64,000 nucleotides of DNA from Alkaliphilus sp. B6464 (GCF_018141165.1 NZ_CP058557.1:2046001-2110000), one strand, 5' to 3'. Shown: positions 53,480-62,129, counted from the first letter of the stretch. Program-made: numbers and translations. The notes: generated from the letters alone by a model not told the origin.

Positions 53480-54223
53480 ATGGTTGATCAGTACTGTGGA
53501 TTTGCTCATCTTTATGATAGATTGATGGAGGATGTAGACTACGAAGATTGGGCGAATTATGTTGAGAAAGTTATGGTGCAAAATAGAAATAAACCACATA
53601 AAATATTAGAGATAGCGTGTGGAACTGGAAATGTTACTATTCCACTTGCAAAGAAAGGCTACAATATATTAGGGTTAGATATATCTAAGGATATGCTTAT
53701 GATTGCAAAAAATAAGGCATTGGAGAATAATACAAATATACTTTTTATTGAGCAAGATATGATTAACTTAGAATTAGAAGAAAAGTTTGATTGTATTTTG
53801 AGTATGTGTGATGGAATAAATTACATTGTTGATATAAATGATTTAATGAAAGTATTCCAAGGAGTGTACAATGCCCTAGAGGATGGGGGAGTTTTTATTT
53901 TCGATATTAGCTCTCATTATAAAATTAAAAATATTTTAGGCAATAATACATTTGGTGAAAATTTAGAAGATCTATGTTATTTATGGGAAAATTACTTTGA
54001 TGAAGGAAGTAATACTATAGAGATGGATTTAACTTTTTTTATTCAAGACGGAAAGTATTATAAAAAAGAAGAAGAGTACCATGTTCAAAGAGCGTACAAG
54101 AGCCAAGAAATTATAAAAATATTAAATGAATTAGACTTTAAAGATATAAAAGAATATGATGGATTTACATTTAATCCCTCAAAAGATAATAGTGAACGTA
54201 TATTTTTTGTAGCAAAGAAGTAA
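53480..54223 (+). CDS. Class I SAM-dependent methyltransferase
   Basis: 247 residues. FAHLYDRLMEDVDYEDWANYVEKV opens the domain; SAM motif I is ILEIACGTGNVTIPLAKKGY, motif II DISKDMLMIA, then EQDMINLELEEKFDCILSM and GVFIFDIS. Length and the YDRLM..Y start are like YqeM-type methyltransferases. Substrate unknown. Its start is four bases after the SASP stop, with the ribosome site (AAAGGGG) inside the SASP tail codons, so translation is probably coupled. Confidence 0.9.
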   Translation: MVDQYCGFAHLYDRLMEDVDYEDWANYVEKVMVQNRNKPHKILEIACGTGNVTIPLAKKGYNILGLDISKDMLMIAKNKALENNTNILFIEQDMINLELEEKFDCILSMCDGINYIVDINDLMKVFQGVYNALEDGGVFIFDISSHYKIKNILGNNTFGENLEDLCYLWENYFDEGSNTIEMDLTFFIQDGKYYKKEEEYHVQRAYKSQEIIKILNELDFKDIKEYDGFTFNPSKDNSERIFFVAKK

Positions 54224-54393
54224 AATATGAATAAATGATAAGAAAGTGTCAACAATATCAGTTGCAGTATATTATATATGTATCATTCAGTCAATGTAAT
54301 AAAATATTGACATAGAATATGCTGTATGATAGACTGGAAAAGAATAAAGGTACATAAACCTAGGTTCAATAATGTTTTAGGAGGAATTTTCTA

Positions 54394-54594
54394 ATGGAAA
54401 AAGGTACAGTTAAATGGTTTAACTCAGAAAAAGGATATGGATTCATTTCAAGAGAAAACGGAGATGATGTATTCGTACATTACTCAGCTATTACTATGGA
54501 TGGATTCAAAACATTAGAAGAAGGTCAAGCAGTTCAATTTGAAATTGTTCAAGGAGACAAAGGACCTCAAGCTACTAACGTATCAAGAGCATAA
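54394..54594 (+). CDS. csp: Cold-shock protein, CspA family
   Basis: 66 residues, the full family length. [22 protein letters not shown] holds RNP1 (KGYGFI), DVFVHYSAI holds RNP2. One OB fold that binds single-stranded RNA and DNA as a chaperone. AGGAGGAA precedes the start. The codons are more GC-balanced than in neighbours, as usual for a highly expressed gene. Confidence 0.97.
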   Translation: MEKGTVKWFNSEKGYGFISRENGDDVFVHYSAITMDGFKTLEEGQAVQFEIVQGDKGPQATNVSRA

Positions 54595-54708
54595 TTAAAG
54601 TTGTTTCATCAAACTTAAAATAGAGTATGTAATCTACAGTTGTTGCAAACCCAGGGGTTTACATAGAGTTTTAGATTAGTACTTTTTATACCATGGTGAA
54701 ATACTAAA

Positions 54709-54738
54709 AACAGGTTGGATTACCAACTTGTTTTTTTT
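54709..54738 (+). terminator. Terminator after csp
   Basis: AACAGGTTGG/CCAACTTGTT with ATTA loop and T8. Confidence 0.88.
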
Positions 54739-54820
54739 ATAAAATAATAAATTGTATTGTATATAGATATACTATAAACAAGAGTATAACGAGATAAGAA
54801 TTGAAAAAGAGGTGACATTT

Positions 54821-55711
54821 GTGAAAAGTACAATAATAAGAGCAACAGCTGCATCTAATAAAATAAGGGTTTTTGTAGCTAACACAACAGCGATGATAGA
54901 TAAGGTACATAGGCTTCATGAAACATCGCCAGTAGCTATTGCCGCATTAGGTAGAACTTTAACAGCTACTTCGATTATGGGACTTATGTTAAAGTCTGAA
55001 AAAGAAAAGATAACCGTTAATATTAACGGCGGAGGTCCATTAGGGCCAATTGTAGTTGTAGGGAATTCTAAGGGTAATGTAAAAGGTTATGTTTCACATC
55101 CTAATACAGAAAGTACTAATTTATATCCTGGAAAGCTGGATGTAGGAAGTGCTGTTGGGAAAGATGGAAGTATTACAGTTATTAAAGATTTAGGACTTAG
55201 AGACCCGTATGTTGGATCCTATCCACTAGTTACTGGGGAAATAGCTGAAGATTTTGCTGCATATTTTACATTCTCAGAACAACAGCCATCAGGTGTAGCA
55301 TTAGGAGTTTTAATCGATGTAGACTATACAATAAAAGCGGCTGGTGGATATATAGTTCAAGTATTACCTGGTATAGATGATGAAACATTAACAAAGCTAG
55401 AAGATAAGCTTGCATCTCTAGAACCAATTACTTCTATTATTGAAAAGAAGTCAACTCCAGAAGAAATGTTAGATTATATTTTGGGAGAAATGGAGCCTAC
55501 TATTTTAGAGTCCTATGAAGTTGATTTTATCTGCGATTGCAACGAAGAAAGATTAGAGCAGGTTTTAATAAGTATTGGTGAAAAGGATTTAAGGGAAATA
55601 ACTGAAGAGGATAAAAAGGCAGAGTTAGTATGCCATTTTTGCAATAAAAAATATCAATTCAATGAAGAACAACTAAGAAAGTTATTAGATGAAGTGATAC
55701 AGAAAAATTAA
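54821..55711 (+). CDS. hslO: Redox-regulated chaperone Hsp33
   Basis: 296 residues from GTG 54821 (AGAGGTG upstream; the GTG at 54812 is inside that site). N-terminal fold with VHRLHETSPVAIAALGRTLTA and ININGGGPLGPIVV; C-terminal zinc switch CDCNEERLEQ..CHFC. Oxidation releases the zinc and turns on holdase activity against protein aggregation in the cytosol. All four cysteines are present. Monocistronic, followed by the tRNA cluster. Confidence 0.95.
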   Translation: MKSTIIRATAASNKIRVFVANTTAMIDKVHRLHETSPVAIAALGRTLTATSIMGLMLKSEKEKITVNINGGGPLGPIVVVGNSKGNVKGYVSHPNTESTNLYPGKLDVGSAVGKDGSITVIKDLGLRDPYVGSYPLVTGEIAEDFAAYFTFSEQQPSGVALGVLIDVDYTIKAAGGYIVQVLPGIDDETLTKLEDKLASLEPITSIIEKKSTPEEMLDYILGEMEPTILESYEVDFICDCNEERLEQVLISIGEKDLREITEEDKKAELVCHFCNKKYQFNEEQLRKLLDEVIQKN

Positions 55712-55844
55712 TACTATAAAACGGTAAAAAAACAAGAAAGAACATGAAAACTCAGTGTATTTTATTAAAATTAATGAAATTTATTTATTATCGGGTTTGT
55801 AGTGAGTGACAAAATATGTTATACTTAATTTTGTCATCATGTTT

Positions 55845-55920
55845 GGGCGCATAGCTCAGCTGGGAGAGCACCTGCCTTACAAGCAGGGGGTCACAGGTTC
55901 AAGTCCTGTTGCGCCCACCA
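55845..55920 (+). tRNA. tRNA-Val (UAC)
   Basis: GGGCGCA acceptor, TAGCTCAGCTGGGAGAGCA D-arm, TAC anticodon at 55878-55880 in the CTTACAA loop, GGTTCAAGTCC T-arm and encoded CCA. Matches the GTA specifier proposed for the valS T-box. Confidence 0.97.
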
Positions 55921-55996
55921 GCCCAGATAGCTCAGTCGGTAGAGCAGGGGACTGAAAATCCCCGTGTCGGTGGTTCGATTCCGCCTCTGGGCACCA
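55921..55996 (+). tRNA. tRNA-Phe (GAA)
   Basis: Abuts tRNA-Val without spacer. GCCCAGA acceptor, GAA anticodon at 55954-55956, GGTTCGATTCC T-arm and encoded CCA. Confidence 0.97.
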
Positions 55997-56001
55997 AATA
56001 A

Positions 56002-56076
<75 letters not shown>

Positions 56077-56092
56077 AATAAATACAAAAATA

Positions 56093-57247
56093 TTATTTTA
56101 TTTTTTCTACTGCTTGGTTGAATAAATCAGCAGTAGATTTTTTTATATCTTCTTTTACATGAATATAAATATCATCCGTTGTACTTACTCTTGAATGTCT
56201 TAGTCTTTTAGATATTTCTTGGCTAGATGCACCTAACTCAAATAATATAGTTGCGTGAGAATGTCTTAGGCCATGAAATGTTATAGGTTCAATTTCTCTC
56301 TTTATAGCAAAGCGTTTAGCAAGCTCTGAGAATCTCTGTGAAATGTAGGTAGGTCTTAGTGGTCTACCATCTTCCCAGCTACATACAAATTCTAACTCTA
56401 TTCCAGTTTTTAATTTGTATTTTTTATATTCTTTATCTATTTGCTTTAGTTTATCCAGTAGATCCTTTGTCATAGCTACGGTGTCTTTTGAAGATTCGGT
56501 TTTTGGTTCTTCTAACACTGGGCCCTCTTTTGTTTTTTCAACCATATTATGATTTATTTTTATCAGTTCTGCTTTGAAATCTATATCATATTTAAATCTT
56601 AATGCTGCAATCTCTCCTTCACGTAGACCTGTATTAAATGCTATGAAAGATGGTAAGTATATTTTTTCATCTTTTATATAATCAAGAAAATCATTTATTA
56701 TGTTTAAGCTCCAGGTATTCTTATTCCTTTTATCATCATCTGGAGATGTAGCATAGTCAACTGGATTTTTATCGATCATATCCCAACCTACAGCCTTACC
56801 CATAGCTTGTCTAAAAAGTTTATGAACTTTTAATATGGTTCCATCCATATATCTTCTTTTAGTTGTGCCATCTTTTAGAATAATCATTTCTAGTTTTAGA
56901 TCCGCATAAAATCGGTCTATAATGGGAGTTCTTAGCTTGTCTAATGTAATATGTCCTAAATGTTCTTTAACGCAATTTATGAGAGTTCTATAGCGCTTTT
57001 GAGTATTGTACTTTGTGTTAGCTATTACATAAGTATCATACCAGTATTCAAGATACTCGGATAATTTAATATCTCCATTTAAACTTAAATTTCCAGTCTT
57101 ATAGGCTTGAAGAATATCTCGCTCCCAATCCTTTGCATCTTTTTGTTTTTTAAATGTTTTAGTTTTTCTTATCTTTTTTCCTGTTGATGAATTAATACCT
57201 AAGAATACTTCAGCTTTGTACCCATCTCCAACTTTTCTTACTGACAT
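56093..57247 (-). CDS. int: Phage tyrosine integrase, Tn916/phage type
   Basis: 384 residues from MSVRKVGDG (GGAGGTG upstream; a longer frame begins 33 bases earlier without a site). AP2-like arm-binding N-terminus (GYKAEVFLGINSSTGKKIRKTKTFKKQKDAKDWE), core-binding helix, and catalytic FNTGLREGEIAALRF (Arg), HGLRHSHATILFELG, LRHSRVSTTDDIYIH (Tyr). The usual LGH is LRH. Located next to tRNA-Cys. Confidence 0.96.
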   Translation of the reverse strand: MSVRKVGDGYKAEVFLGINSSTGKKIRKTKTFKKQKDAKDWERDILQAYKTGNLSLNGDIKLSEYLEYWYDTYVIANTKYNTQKRYRTLINCVKEHLGHITLDKLRTPIIDRFYADLKLEMIILKDGTTKRRYMDGTILKVHKLFRQAMGKAVGWDMIDKNPVDYATSPDDDKRNKNTWSLNIINDFLDYIKDEKIYLPSFIAFNTGLREGEIAALRFKYDIDFKAELIKINHNMVEKTKEGPVLEEPKTESSKDTVAMTKDLLDKLKQIDKEYKKYKLKTGIELEFVCSWEDGRPLRPTYISQRFSELAKRFAIKREIEPITFHGLRHSHATILFELGASSQEISKRLRHSRVSTTDDIYIHVKEDIKKSTADLFNQAVEKIK

Positions 57248-57298
57248 TATTTTCACCTCCTTTCCAAGAAATAAGAACATAAGTTCTTGAAAAATATT

Positions 57299-57739
57299 TT
57301 AAAAATTAGCAAGTTGCTTTAATACAGTATGCGGGATACCTACACAACTGGCTATTTGTTCTAAAGTCATATTATTTAATTCTATTCCATCAAATTCTAT
57401 GTTACTCAATTTGAGAGCAAAATAATTAGCTTGTTTCTCTAGTTTATATCTATTTAGCAAGTGCGTATTATATGAATTTCGGATATTAGGATGTAATATG
57501 GCATGTCCTAATTCATGTCTTATGTAGAATTTTTCACTTTCTTCTGCTAAATCATTTCTTATAAATATTGTCTCTGTTTCTAGATAATTTCTAATATAAA
57601 TACTATTATTCCTACAGAGTATAGGGTCAGTTCTTTCCAATTTTACAATGTCTATTCCTAATAAAGTACATAGTTTATAGGGACAAGTTGTGTCGTAGGT
57701 GTCCAACAGACCAATAACCACTTCATTAATTTGCTGCAT
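57299..57739 (-). CDS. ImmA/IrrE-type metallopeptidase
   Basis: 146 residues, AAGGGGG ahead of the ATG. Zinc motif HELGHAILH, preceded by ETIFIRNDLAEESEKFYIR. ImmA-type proteases cut the companion XRE repressor and relieve repression after DNA damage. The repressor gene is 22 bases upstream and co-oriented, so the pair is the lysogeny switch of this element. Confidence 0.93.
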   Translation of the reverse strand: MQQINEVVIGLLDTYDTTCPYKLCTLLGIDIVKLERTDPILCRNNSIYIRNYLETETIFIRNDLAEESEKFYIRHELGHAILHPNIRNSYNTHLLNRYKLEKQANYFALKLSNIEFDGIELNNMTLEQIASCVGIPHTVLKQLANF

Positions 57740-57761
57740 TTAACATTCCCCCTTTGAATGT

Positions 57762-58184
57762 CTACTTCTTGTACTTATAGCTAACCATTCGCATTTGTTC
57801 TAGCAGAGCATTAGCAAATTCTAAAATTTCAACATCATCTAATCTATCTGCGTCAAATCCATCAGAGCCAAATATTTGATGTTTATCTACATATGCACGT
57901 GCTTCGTCAGCGTCTGTGAACTCTTCTGGTACTATAGGCAAATCACTTTCTATAGTTTTTTCATTTTTATTTACATTTTTATTATTAATATTATCTTTAA
58001 AGAAATCATAAACTGAAACTTCTAAGGCGTCTGCTATTTTTTGAAGTGTTTCTATTGAAGGGTTCTTACGTTTGTTGTTTTCTAAATTACTAATATAACT
58101 TGCATTAATCCCTGACATTCTGGACAACTGATTTACTCCTAAGCTTTTACTTTCCCTAATTTTACGTAAATTTTCCCCTATCAC
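57762..58184 (-). CDS. XRE-family phage repressor (ImmR/CI-like)
   Basis: 140 residues; GTG 58184 is preferred, since AAGGAG is eight or so bases before it, while the GTG at 58193 overlaps that site. N-terminal HTH (GENLRKIRESKSLGVNQLSRMSGINASYISNLENNKRKNPSIETLQKIADAL), then a linker and helical C-terminus (EEFTDADEARAYVDKHQIFGSDGF). Substrate of the adjacent protease in related systems. It probably keeps the element silent by binding CTACTAGA sites in its own promoter region. Confidence 0.93.
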   Translation of the reverse strand: MIGENLRKIRESKSLGVNQLSRMSGINASYISNLENNKRKNPSIETLQKIADALEVSVYDFFKDNINNKNVNKNEKTIESDLPIVPEEFTDADEARAYVDKHQIFGSDGFDADRLDDVEILEFANALLEQMRMVSYKYKK

Positions 58185-58398
58185 ACAAAACACTCCTTTA
58201 TATTCTAAATGTATTCTACTAGATTATATTATACTCTACTAGACTATAAAGTCAATAGATATATTAAGAAAAAAAGAGTAATTGTTTGTAAGACAATGAT
58301 ATTTCACTTATACGTTGTCTAACAGACTACAATACCACTTTTGTTTTCTGTTAGTCAATGATACCATATACTCACAGACAACAACAGGAGGTGAAAAC
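58185..58398. promoter_or_regulatory. Divergent promoter/operator region
   Basis: Leftward promoter: -35 TTGACT (58250-58255 on minus), 16-base spacer, -10 TATAAT (58228-58233). TCTACTAGA occurs twice (58216 and 58235), overlapping it. Rightward side: GTCTAACAGAC dyad near 58317, CTGTTAGTC near 58349 and a near-repeat AGACAATGATA/AGTCAATGATA (58292, 58354). Two operator families fit the two flanking XRE proteins. Confidence 0.75.
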
Positions 58399-58599
58399 AT
58401 GAACGAAATTAAAAGTATAAGACTACAATTAGGATTGTCTATATACGATATTGCAGAGATTACAGGATTAACAGCAGGTTACATATCAAACCTTGAAAAC
58501 AATCGCCGAACTAATCCATCTAAAGAATCTATGGAAAAAATAGCAGAAGCTTTAAATTCTACTGTACCAGATGTGTTTTTTTCAAAGAAAGCAGTTTAG
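58399..58599 (+). CDS. XRE-family Cro-like regulator
   Basis: 66 residues from ATG 58399, after AGGAGGTG. One HTH domain whose recognition part (GLTAGYISNLENNRRTNPSKESMEKIAEAL) is close to that of the divergent repressor, so the two likely share or compete for operators. First rightward gene, the Cro position. Confidence 0.92.
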   Translation: MNEIKSIRLQLGLSIYDIAEITGLTAGYISNLENNRRTNPSKESMEKIAEALNSTVPDVFFSKKAV

Positions 58600-58628
58600 A
58601 AAATAAATTGGAGGGGGGCATTAACAAA

Positions 58629-58802
58629 ATGAATCCAAGAATCTACACAGTTAAAGAATTTGCAGAGATTCTCGGTGTATCTGATGCAACGATAAGAAAA
58701 GTCGAAGCATTATGCCTTTTAGATGTGCTAGAAAATGATGCGCGACTTAGAGAAATCTACATAACGATAGTAAAAGAAATGGCGATTAAATACGGAGCTT
58801 AG
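58629..58802 (+). CDS. Small HTH protein, excisionase/MerR-like
   Basis: 57 residues from ATG 58629, GGAGGGGGG about 12 bases upstream. RIYTVKEFAEILGVSDATIRKVEALCLLDVLENDARLREIYITIVKEMAIKYG starts like a MerR/excisionase winged helix, but the second half is unlike either. Probable early regulator or excisionase; the family is uncertain. Confidence 0.6.
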   Translation: MNPRIYTVKEFAEILGVSDATIRKVEALCLLDVLENDARLREIYITIVKEMAIKYGA

Positions 58803-58816
58803 AAAGGGTGGTCAAG

Positions 58817-58885
58817 ATGATAACTATGGAAGTTCCTAAGCTCTTTAATTTAAAAGAAGTTGTAGAGCAATGTTTAGAACAATAA
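58817..58885 (+). CDS. Very short ORF related to the next gene
   Basis: 22 codons with AAAGGGTGG before the ATG: MITMEVPKLFNLKEVVEQCLEQ. The stretch VPKLFNL(K/R)E(V/A)V recurs at the end of the next gene, so one may derive from the other by partial duplication. Translation is plausible given the ribosome site. Confidence 0.4.
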   Translation: MITMEVPKLFNLKEVVEQCLEQ

Positions 58886-58920
58886 AAAATATAATAAAAT
58901 TTATAAAGGAGCTGGTAATT

Positions 58921-59052
58921 ATGACATTTAAACCAAATTCAGCGATTGTAAGAAGTTATGTAATTTTGATTTTAGCGGAGAAAATGGAATATGACGAAGT
59001 ACCGAAGTTATTTAATCTTCGTGAAGCAGTACAAGACGCATTAGAAATTTAA
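58921..59052 (+). CDS. Small phage protein
   Basis: 43 residues from ATG 58921 with AAGGAG upstream. Helical, ending EVPKLFNLREAVQDALEI, which matches the preceding micro-ORF. No function known. Very short frames like this are usual in phage early regions. Confidence 0.55.
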   Translation: MTFKPNSAIVRSYVILILAEKMEYDEVPKLFNLREAVQDALEI

Positions 59053-59183
59053 CTCTAGAAGGTTTTTTTATTTAGACGATAGGGAATTAGTGAAACACAG
59101 TAATAAGAATGCTGTGTCATAAAAGGTAATCTTTTATATTAATATATACTGGAGTATAATGGAAATGAAAGGGGCTGATATTA

Positions 59184-59858
59184 ATGGAGGTTTCAAATAT
59201 AATAATTATTTTGTTGTTTATATTACCTGGAATGCTCTCTGAAAAAATTGCACATGAGTTAGATTGTCCATCTAAACCAAGTCATTCAGACTTTAAAGTT
59301 ACAATTAACGGAGTAATGCTCAGTTTCCCTATATTATTTATTAATGGGATGTTTTTCGCCTTGGCATACCACATAGTTACTTTGGAGAGCTTTATTGAAA
59401 AATTTGATGATTTCTTTTTTCTTTTGCGCTTTACTTTAGCTGTTTTGTTTACTTCTTTTGCTTTGGGAGTCTCAAGGGAATATTTAAATAAATTATGGAC
59501 AATGTTCATAGATTATTTACGAGGAATGCGCAATAAGATGCCTTCTTCTACAAAAAATTGTTGGCAAAAATTTCTTATAGAAAAAAACGAATGTAGATTT
59601 CTAGAAGTTATTCAAGATGGACAGTCTTATAAAGGATTTGCCTATGAATATTCAACTCTAAATGAAGATATGTCGATTGTATTGGGGATTGACAAAAGTT
59701 TTTATGAACACGATGATTTTGATATAGATCGATTGTTTACTAAAGTGATTGGTACTTATATAGACATAGAGAAAAATGTCGTAATCAAAGATTACGACAT
59801 GAGTGAATATTACAAATGGAATGAAGAAAAAATATTAGAAAGTCAAGCTACTTCTTAG
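59184..59858 (+). CDS. DUF6338-like membrane protein
   Basis: 224 residues, AAAGG before ATG (59184). Three hydrophobic segments (residues 4-18, 42-66, 84-100), with LPGMLSEKIAHELDCP near the start, then a soluble C-terminal half (ECRFLEVIQDGQSYKGFAYEYSTLNEDMSIVLG) resembling a small beta domain. The order matches DUF6338 proteins of unknown function, often carried as cargo by mobile DNA. It stands between the regulatory and lysis genes, an accessory-gene location. Its 3' end overlaps a convergent ORF. Confidence 0.6.
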   Translation: MEVSNIIIILLFILPGMLSEKIAHELDCPSKPSHSDFKVTINGVMLSFPILFINGMFFALAYHIVTLESFIEKFDDFFFLLRFTLAVLFTSFALGVSREYLNKLWTMFIDYLRGMRNKMPSSTKNCWQKFLIEKNECRFLEVIQDGQSYKGFAYEYSTLNEDMSIVLGIDKSFYEHDDFDIDRLFTKVIGTYIDIEKNVVIKDYDMSEYYKWNEEKILESQATS

Positions 59859-59988
59859 GAGGTGGTGGAGGAACAGGTCTTGGTGGAGATACTGAATTAG
59901 GTACATCTCTTGTCTCTGGTATTCTAGGGGTTGGACTTGGTGGCGTTGGTCTTGGCGTTTGTGGTGCTGGTCTTTTATCGGTTCCCAT
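59848..59988 (-). CDS. Proline-rich small protein, convergent with the DUF6338-like gene
   Basis: 46 residues from ATG 59988, preceded on the minus strand by GAGGTGATATT. Nearly half proline (APQTPRPTPPSPTPRIPETRD and PPRPVPPPPPKK), with PXXP repeats. The 3' ends of this gene and the membrane-protein gene overlap by 11 bases. The composition suggests an extended, binding peptide; it could equally be low-complexity noise, but the ribosome site supports it. Confidence 0.5.
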   Translation of the reverse strand: MGTDKRPAPQTPRPTPPSPTPRIPETRDVPNSVSPPRPVPPPPPKK

Positions 59989-60126
59989 AATATCACCTCG
60001 CTTTTTCATTAGAATAGGGAGATAATAAAATGAATATGCTCCCACATCAAAATTCTACACGAATTAACCTAAACCTTTAACAAAATATCGCAATAATCGA
60101 CAGAGTATTATTATAATCAGATATGA

Positions 60127-60149
60127 AGCATCCGTCAGGGTGCTTTTTT
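60127..60149 (+). terminator. Rho-independent terminator
   Basis: AGCATCC/GGGTGCT with GTCA loop and T5. A second hairpin, AAGAAGGG/CCCTTCTT, follows at 60183-60210. Confidence 0.88.
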
Positions 60150-60303
60150 CATGGAAATTTATACGCAACATCAATAACATCCAAGAAGGGTGTATTTTTA
60201 TGCCCTTCTTTAATTTATTTCAAAAAAATTTAAATTAAAGCTTGACTTCCTTTCTTTTTTACCTATAATGTTTGTACTTTAAAAAAGAGAGGAGGGGATT
60301 GAT

Positions 60304-60450
60304 ATGCTTTTAATATTAACTAGTCTGGTTTTAATAGTAGTTGGGTTGGTGTGTTTCTGTAAACTAGATAGTGAAGGATATCAAAGAATTAGTTTTATGC
60401 TAACATATCTTACACTTATATTATATTTAGTAGACAAATTATCTATATAG
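60304..60450 (+). CDS. Small membrane protein upstream of the lysis genes
   Basis: 48 residues, strong GAGGAGGGG before the ATG. Two hydrophobic helices (LLILTSLVLIVVGLVCFC and ISFMLTYLTLILYLV) joined by a KLDSEGYQR turn. Size, topology and place before an amidase resemble an accessory holin or pinholin-type protein; this is inference. A short terminator-like element (AAGAACTTGG..CCAGGTTCTT) follows. Confidence 0.6.
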   Translation: MLLILTSLVLIVVGLVCFCKLDSEGYQRISFMLTYLTLILYLVDKLSI

Positions 60451-60508
60451 TTTCAAAAAAGAACTTGGTTATCCAGGTTCTTTTTATTTTTAGAAAGAAG
60501 GTGTATTT

Positions 60509-61240
60509 ATGAAGAAATATATAGTAGTTATAGATCCGGGCCATGGTGGAAGTGATCCAGGAGCAGTAGGACCTACAGGATTAAAAGAAAGCCATATAGC
60601 TTTTAAAATCGCATGCATGGTAGCAGAAATATTAATGCGATATGGCATAGAAAATATATTTACAAGAGTAGGAGATACAAGGGTTAGTTTGGACGAACGT
60701 GTAAAGATAGCGAACAAATCTAAAGCTGATTTTTTTGTATCTATTCATATAAATAGTGCAGGTAATCCTTTGGCTACAGGAACAGAAACATATGCTTATA
60801 AGCAGGGTGTAGAAGGAGATAGACTAGCACACTCTATACAAAACAATCTAGTACAAGCAATAGGATTAGCAGATCGTGGAGTTAAATATAACAGTCTGCA
60901 AGTTGTTAGAGAAACTAAAATACCAACTTGCCTAGTGGAAGTGGGTTTTATAAATAATCCTGCGGAGGAACAACTATTTAAAAATGATGAATTTTCAGAG
61001 AAGGCAGCTATAGGAATTTCAAAAGGAATATTAGAGCATATTGGCATTGATTATATGCAAAAGGAGGATAAATCTATGGATACACCACAATGGAAAAAGG
61101 AAGGAATAGAATATCTAGCAGAAAATAAATTAATGAGTGATCCGGAAGGATGGATTAAAAAAATAGAAGAACCTATGCCAGTATGGGCAATAGCAACTTT
61201 ATTTATGAATCTACATAAGGATTTGAAAGGAGATAAATAA
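60509..61240 (+). CDS. Phage endolysin, N-acetylmuramoyl-L-alanine amidase (Amidase_3)
   Basis: 243 residues, AAAGAAGG before ATG. Zinc amidase: VIDPGHGGSDPGAVGPTGLKESHIA (first His and Glu), FVSIHINSAGNPLATGTETY (second His), and CLVEVGFINNPAEE with the catalytic Glu. The last 60 residues (DTPQWKKEGIEYLAENKLMSDPEGWIKK..MPVWAIATLFMNLHK) resemble an SLH-like wall-binding piece. It cuts murein for host lysis. The stop overlaps the holin start by one base. Confidence 0.93.
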   Translation: MKKYIVVIDPGHGGSDPGAVGPTGLKESHIAFKIACMVAEILMRYGIENIFTRVGDTRVSLDERVKIANKSKADFFVSIHINSAGNPLATGTETYAYKQGVEGDRLAHSIQNNLVQAIGLADRGVKYNSLQVVRETKIPTCLVEVGFINNPAEEQLFKNDEFSEKAAIGISKGILEHIGIDYMQKEDKSMDTPQWKKEGIEYLAENKLMSDPEGWIKKIEEPMPVWAIATLFMNLHKDLKGDK

Positions 61241-61653
61241 TGGACGATAAAACAATAGTAAATAGTATAGCAGCATTTATAGGAACAGGGATTACATATT
61301 TTCTGGGTGGATGGGATTTAGCCTTAAAGACATTAGTTTTATTGGTTGTAATAGACTATATTACCGGGCTTATGAAAGCATGGAAAGATAAAAACTTAGA
61401 TAGTGATATAGGATTTGTTGGGATTGTAAGAAAGATGGCTATATTTTTAGTTGTCGTAGTAGCTAATCAGTTAGATTTAATTATTGCAATAGAAAATCCC
61501 ATCTTTAGAACTATGGCAGTTTTATTCTATACAGCAAATGAAGGTATAAGTGTAACGGAAAACATAGCACTATTGGGTGTACCTTTACCTCCTGGTATAC
61601 TAGATGCATTAAAGAAATTAAAAGATAATACAGAGAATAAGATGTTAGGGTAG
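61240..61653 (+). CDS. Phage holin (holin_4/toxin secretion type)
   Basis: 137 residues; its ATG begins on the last base of the amidase stop (TAATG), with AAAGGAG upstream. Three helices (SIAAFIGTGITYFLGG, LKTLVLLVVIDYITGLMKAW, MAIFLVVVVANQLDLII) and the family's VIDYITG signature. It makes the membrane lesion that releases or times the amidase. Lysin before holin is typical of this clostridial cassette. Confidence 0.92.
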   Translation: MDDKTIVNSIAAFIGTGITYFLGGWDLALKTLVLLVVIDYITGLMKAWKDKNLDSDIGFVGIVRKMAIFLVVVVANQLDLIIAIENPIFRTMAVLFYTANEGISVTENIALLGVPLPPGILDALKKLKDNTENKMLG

Positions 61654-61721
61654 TTGACAAATTAAATAGATATGGGCGATTTGGTTACATACTACGTGAT
61701 ATGTAACTATTTTAATATTAG

Positions 61722-61748
61722 GGTAGGGCTTAGGCTCTACCATTTTTT
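61722..61748 (+). terminator. Terminator after the holin gene
   Basis: GGTAGGGC/GCTCTACC stem with T7. The element at 62024-62053 is a near copy. Confidence 0.85.
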
Positions 61749-61838
61749 TATTTTTTGAGAAAATTTTTAAGAAAACTATTGATTTAGACCCAATTTGATT
61801 TATAAAATACTCCTAACAAACAAGAGAGGAGGGATAAA

Positions 61839-62018
61839 ATGTCGAGTTTAACTAACTTTAACATAAGTGTAGGGTCTTTAGCTATAACAGCTGGGTTAAT
61901 ATTACTAGGATTATATTACAGTTGGTCGAAAATAAAAGGAAAGACAGTTTCATTAATAGCTTTATTTTTATCTGTAGCGTTTATATTCTACGGTTTAGCT
62001 GTAATTTGGAATGCTTAA
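61839..62018 (+). CDS. Small two-helix membrane protein
   Basis: 59 residues, GAGAGGAGGG before ATG. Two helices (ISVGSLAITAGLILLGLYYSW and TVSLIALFLSVAFIFYGLAVIW) around a KIKGK turn. Like the 60304 ORF it lies in the lysis area, flanked by two almost identical terminators, suggesting a cassette. A holin or antiholin role is possible; no family match. Confidence 0.6.
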   Translation: MSSLTNFNISVGSLAITAGLILLGLYYSWSKIKGKTVSLIALFLSVAFIFYGLAVIWNA

Positions 62019-62023
62019 ATCAA

Positions 62024-62053
62024 GGGTGGGGCTTAGGCTGTACCCTATTTTTT
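62024..62053 (+). terminator. Terminator after the small membrane gene
   Basis: GGGTGGGGC/GGCTGTACCC imperfect stem with GCTTAGGCT, then ATTTTTT. Nearly repeats 61722-61748. Confidence 0.8.
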
Positions 62054-62129
62054 ATGTCTGTTTTTACTCTTTACACGGAACTGATGTTCTGGTAATATAT
62101 AATTAAGAACACACGTTTGGAGTGATGAC

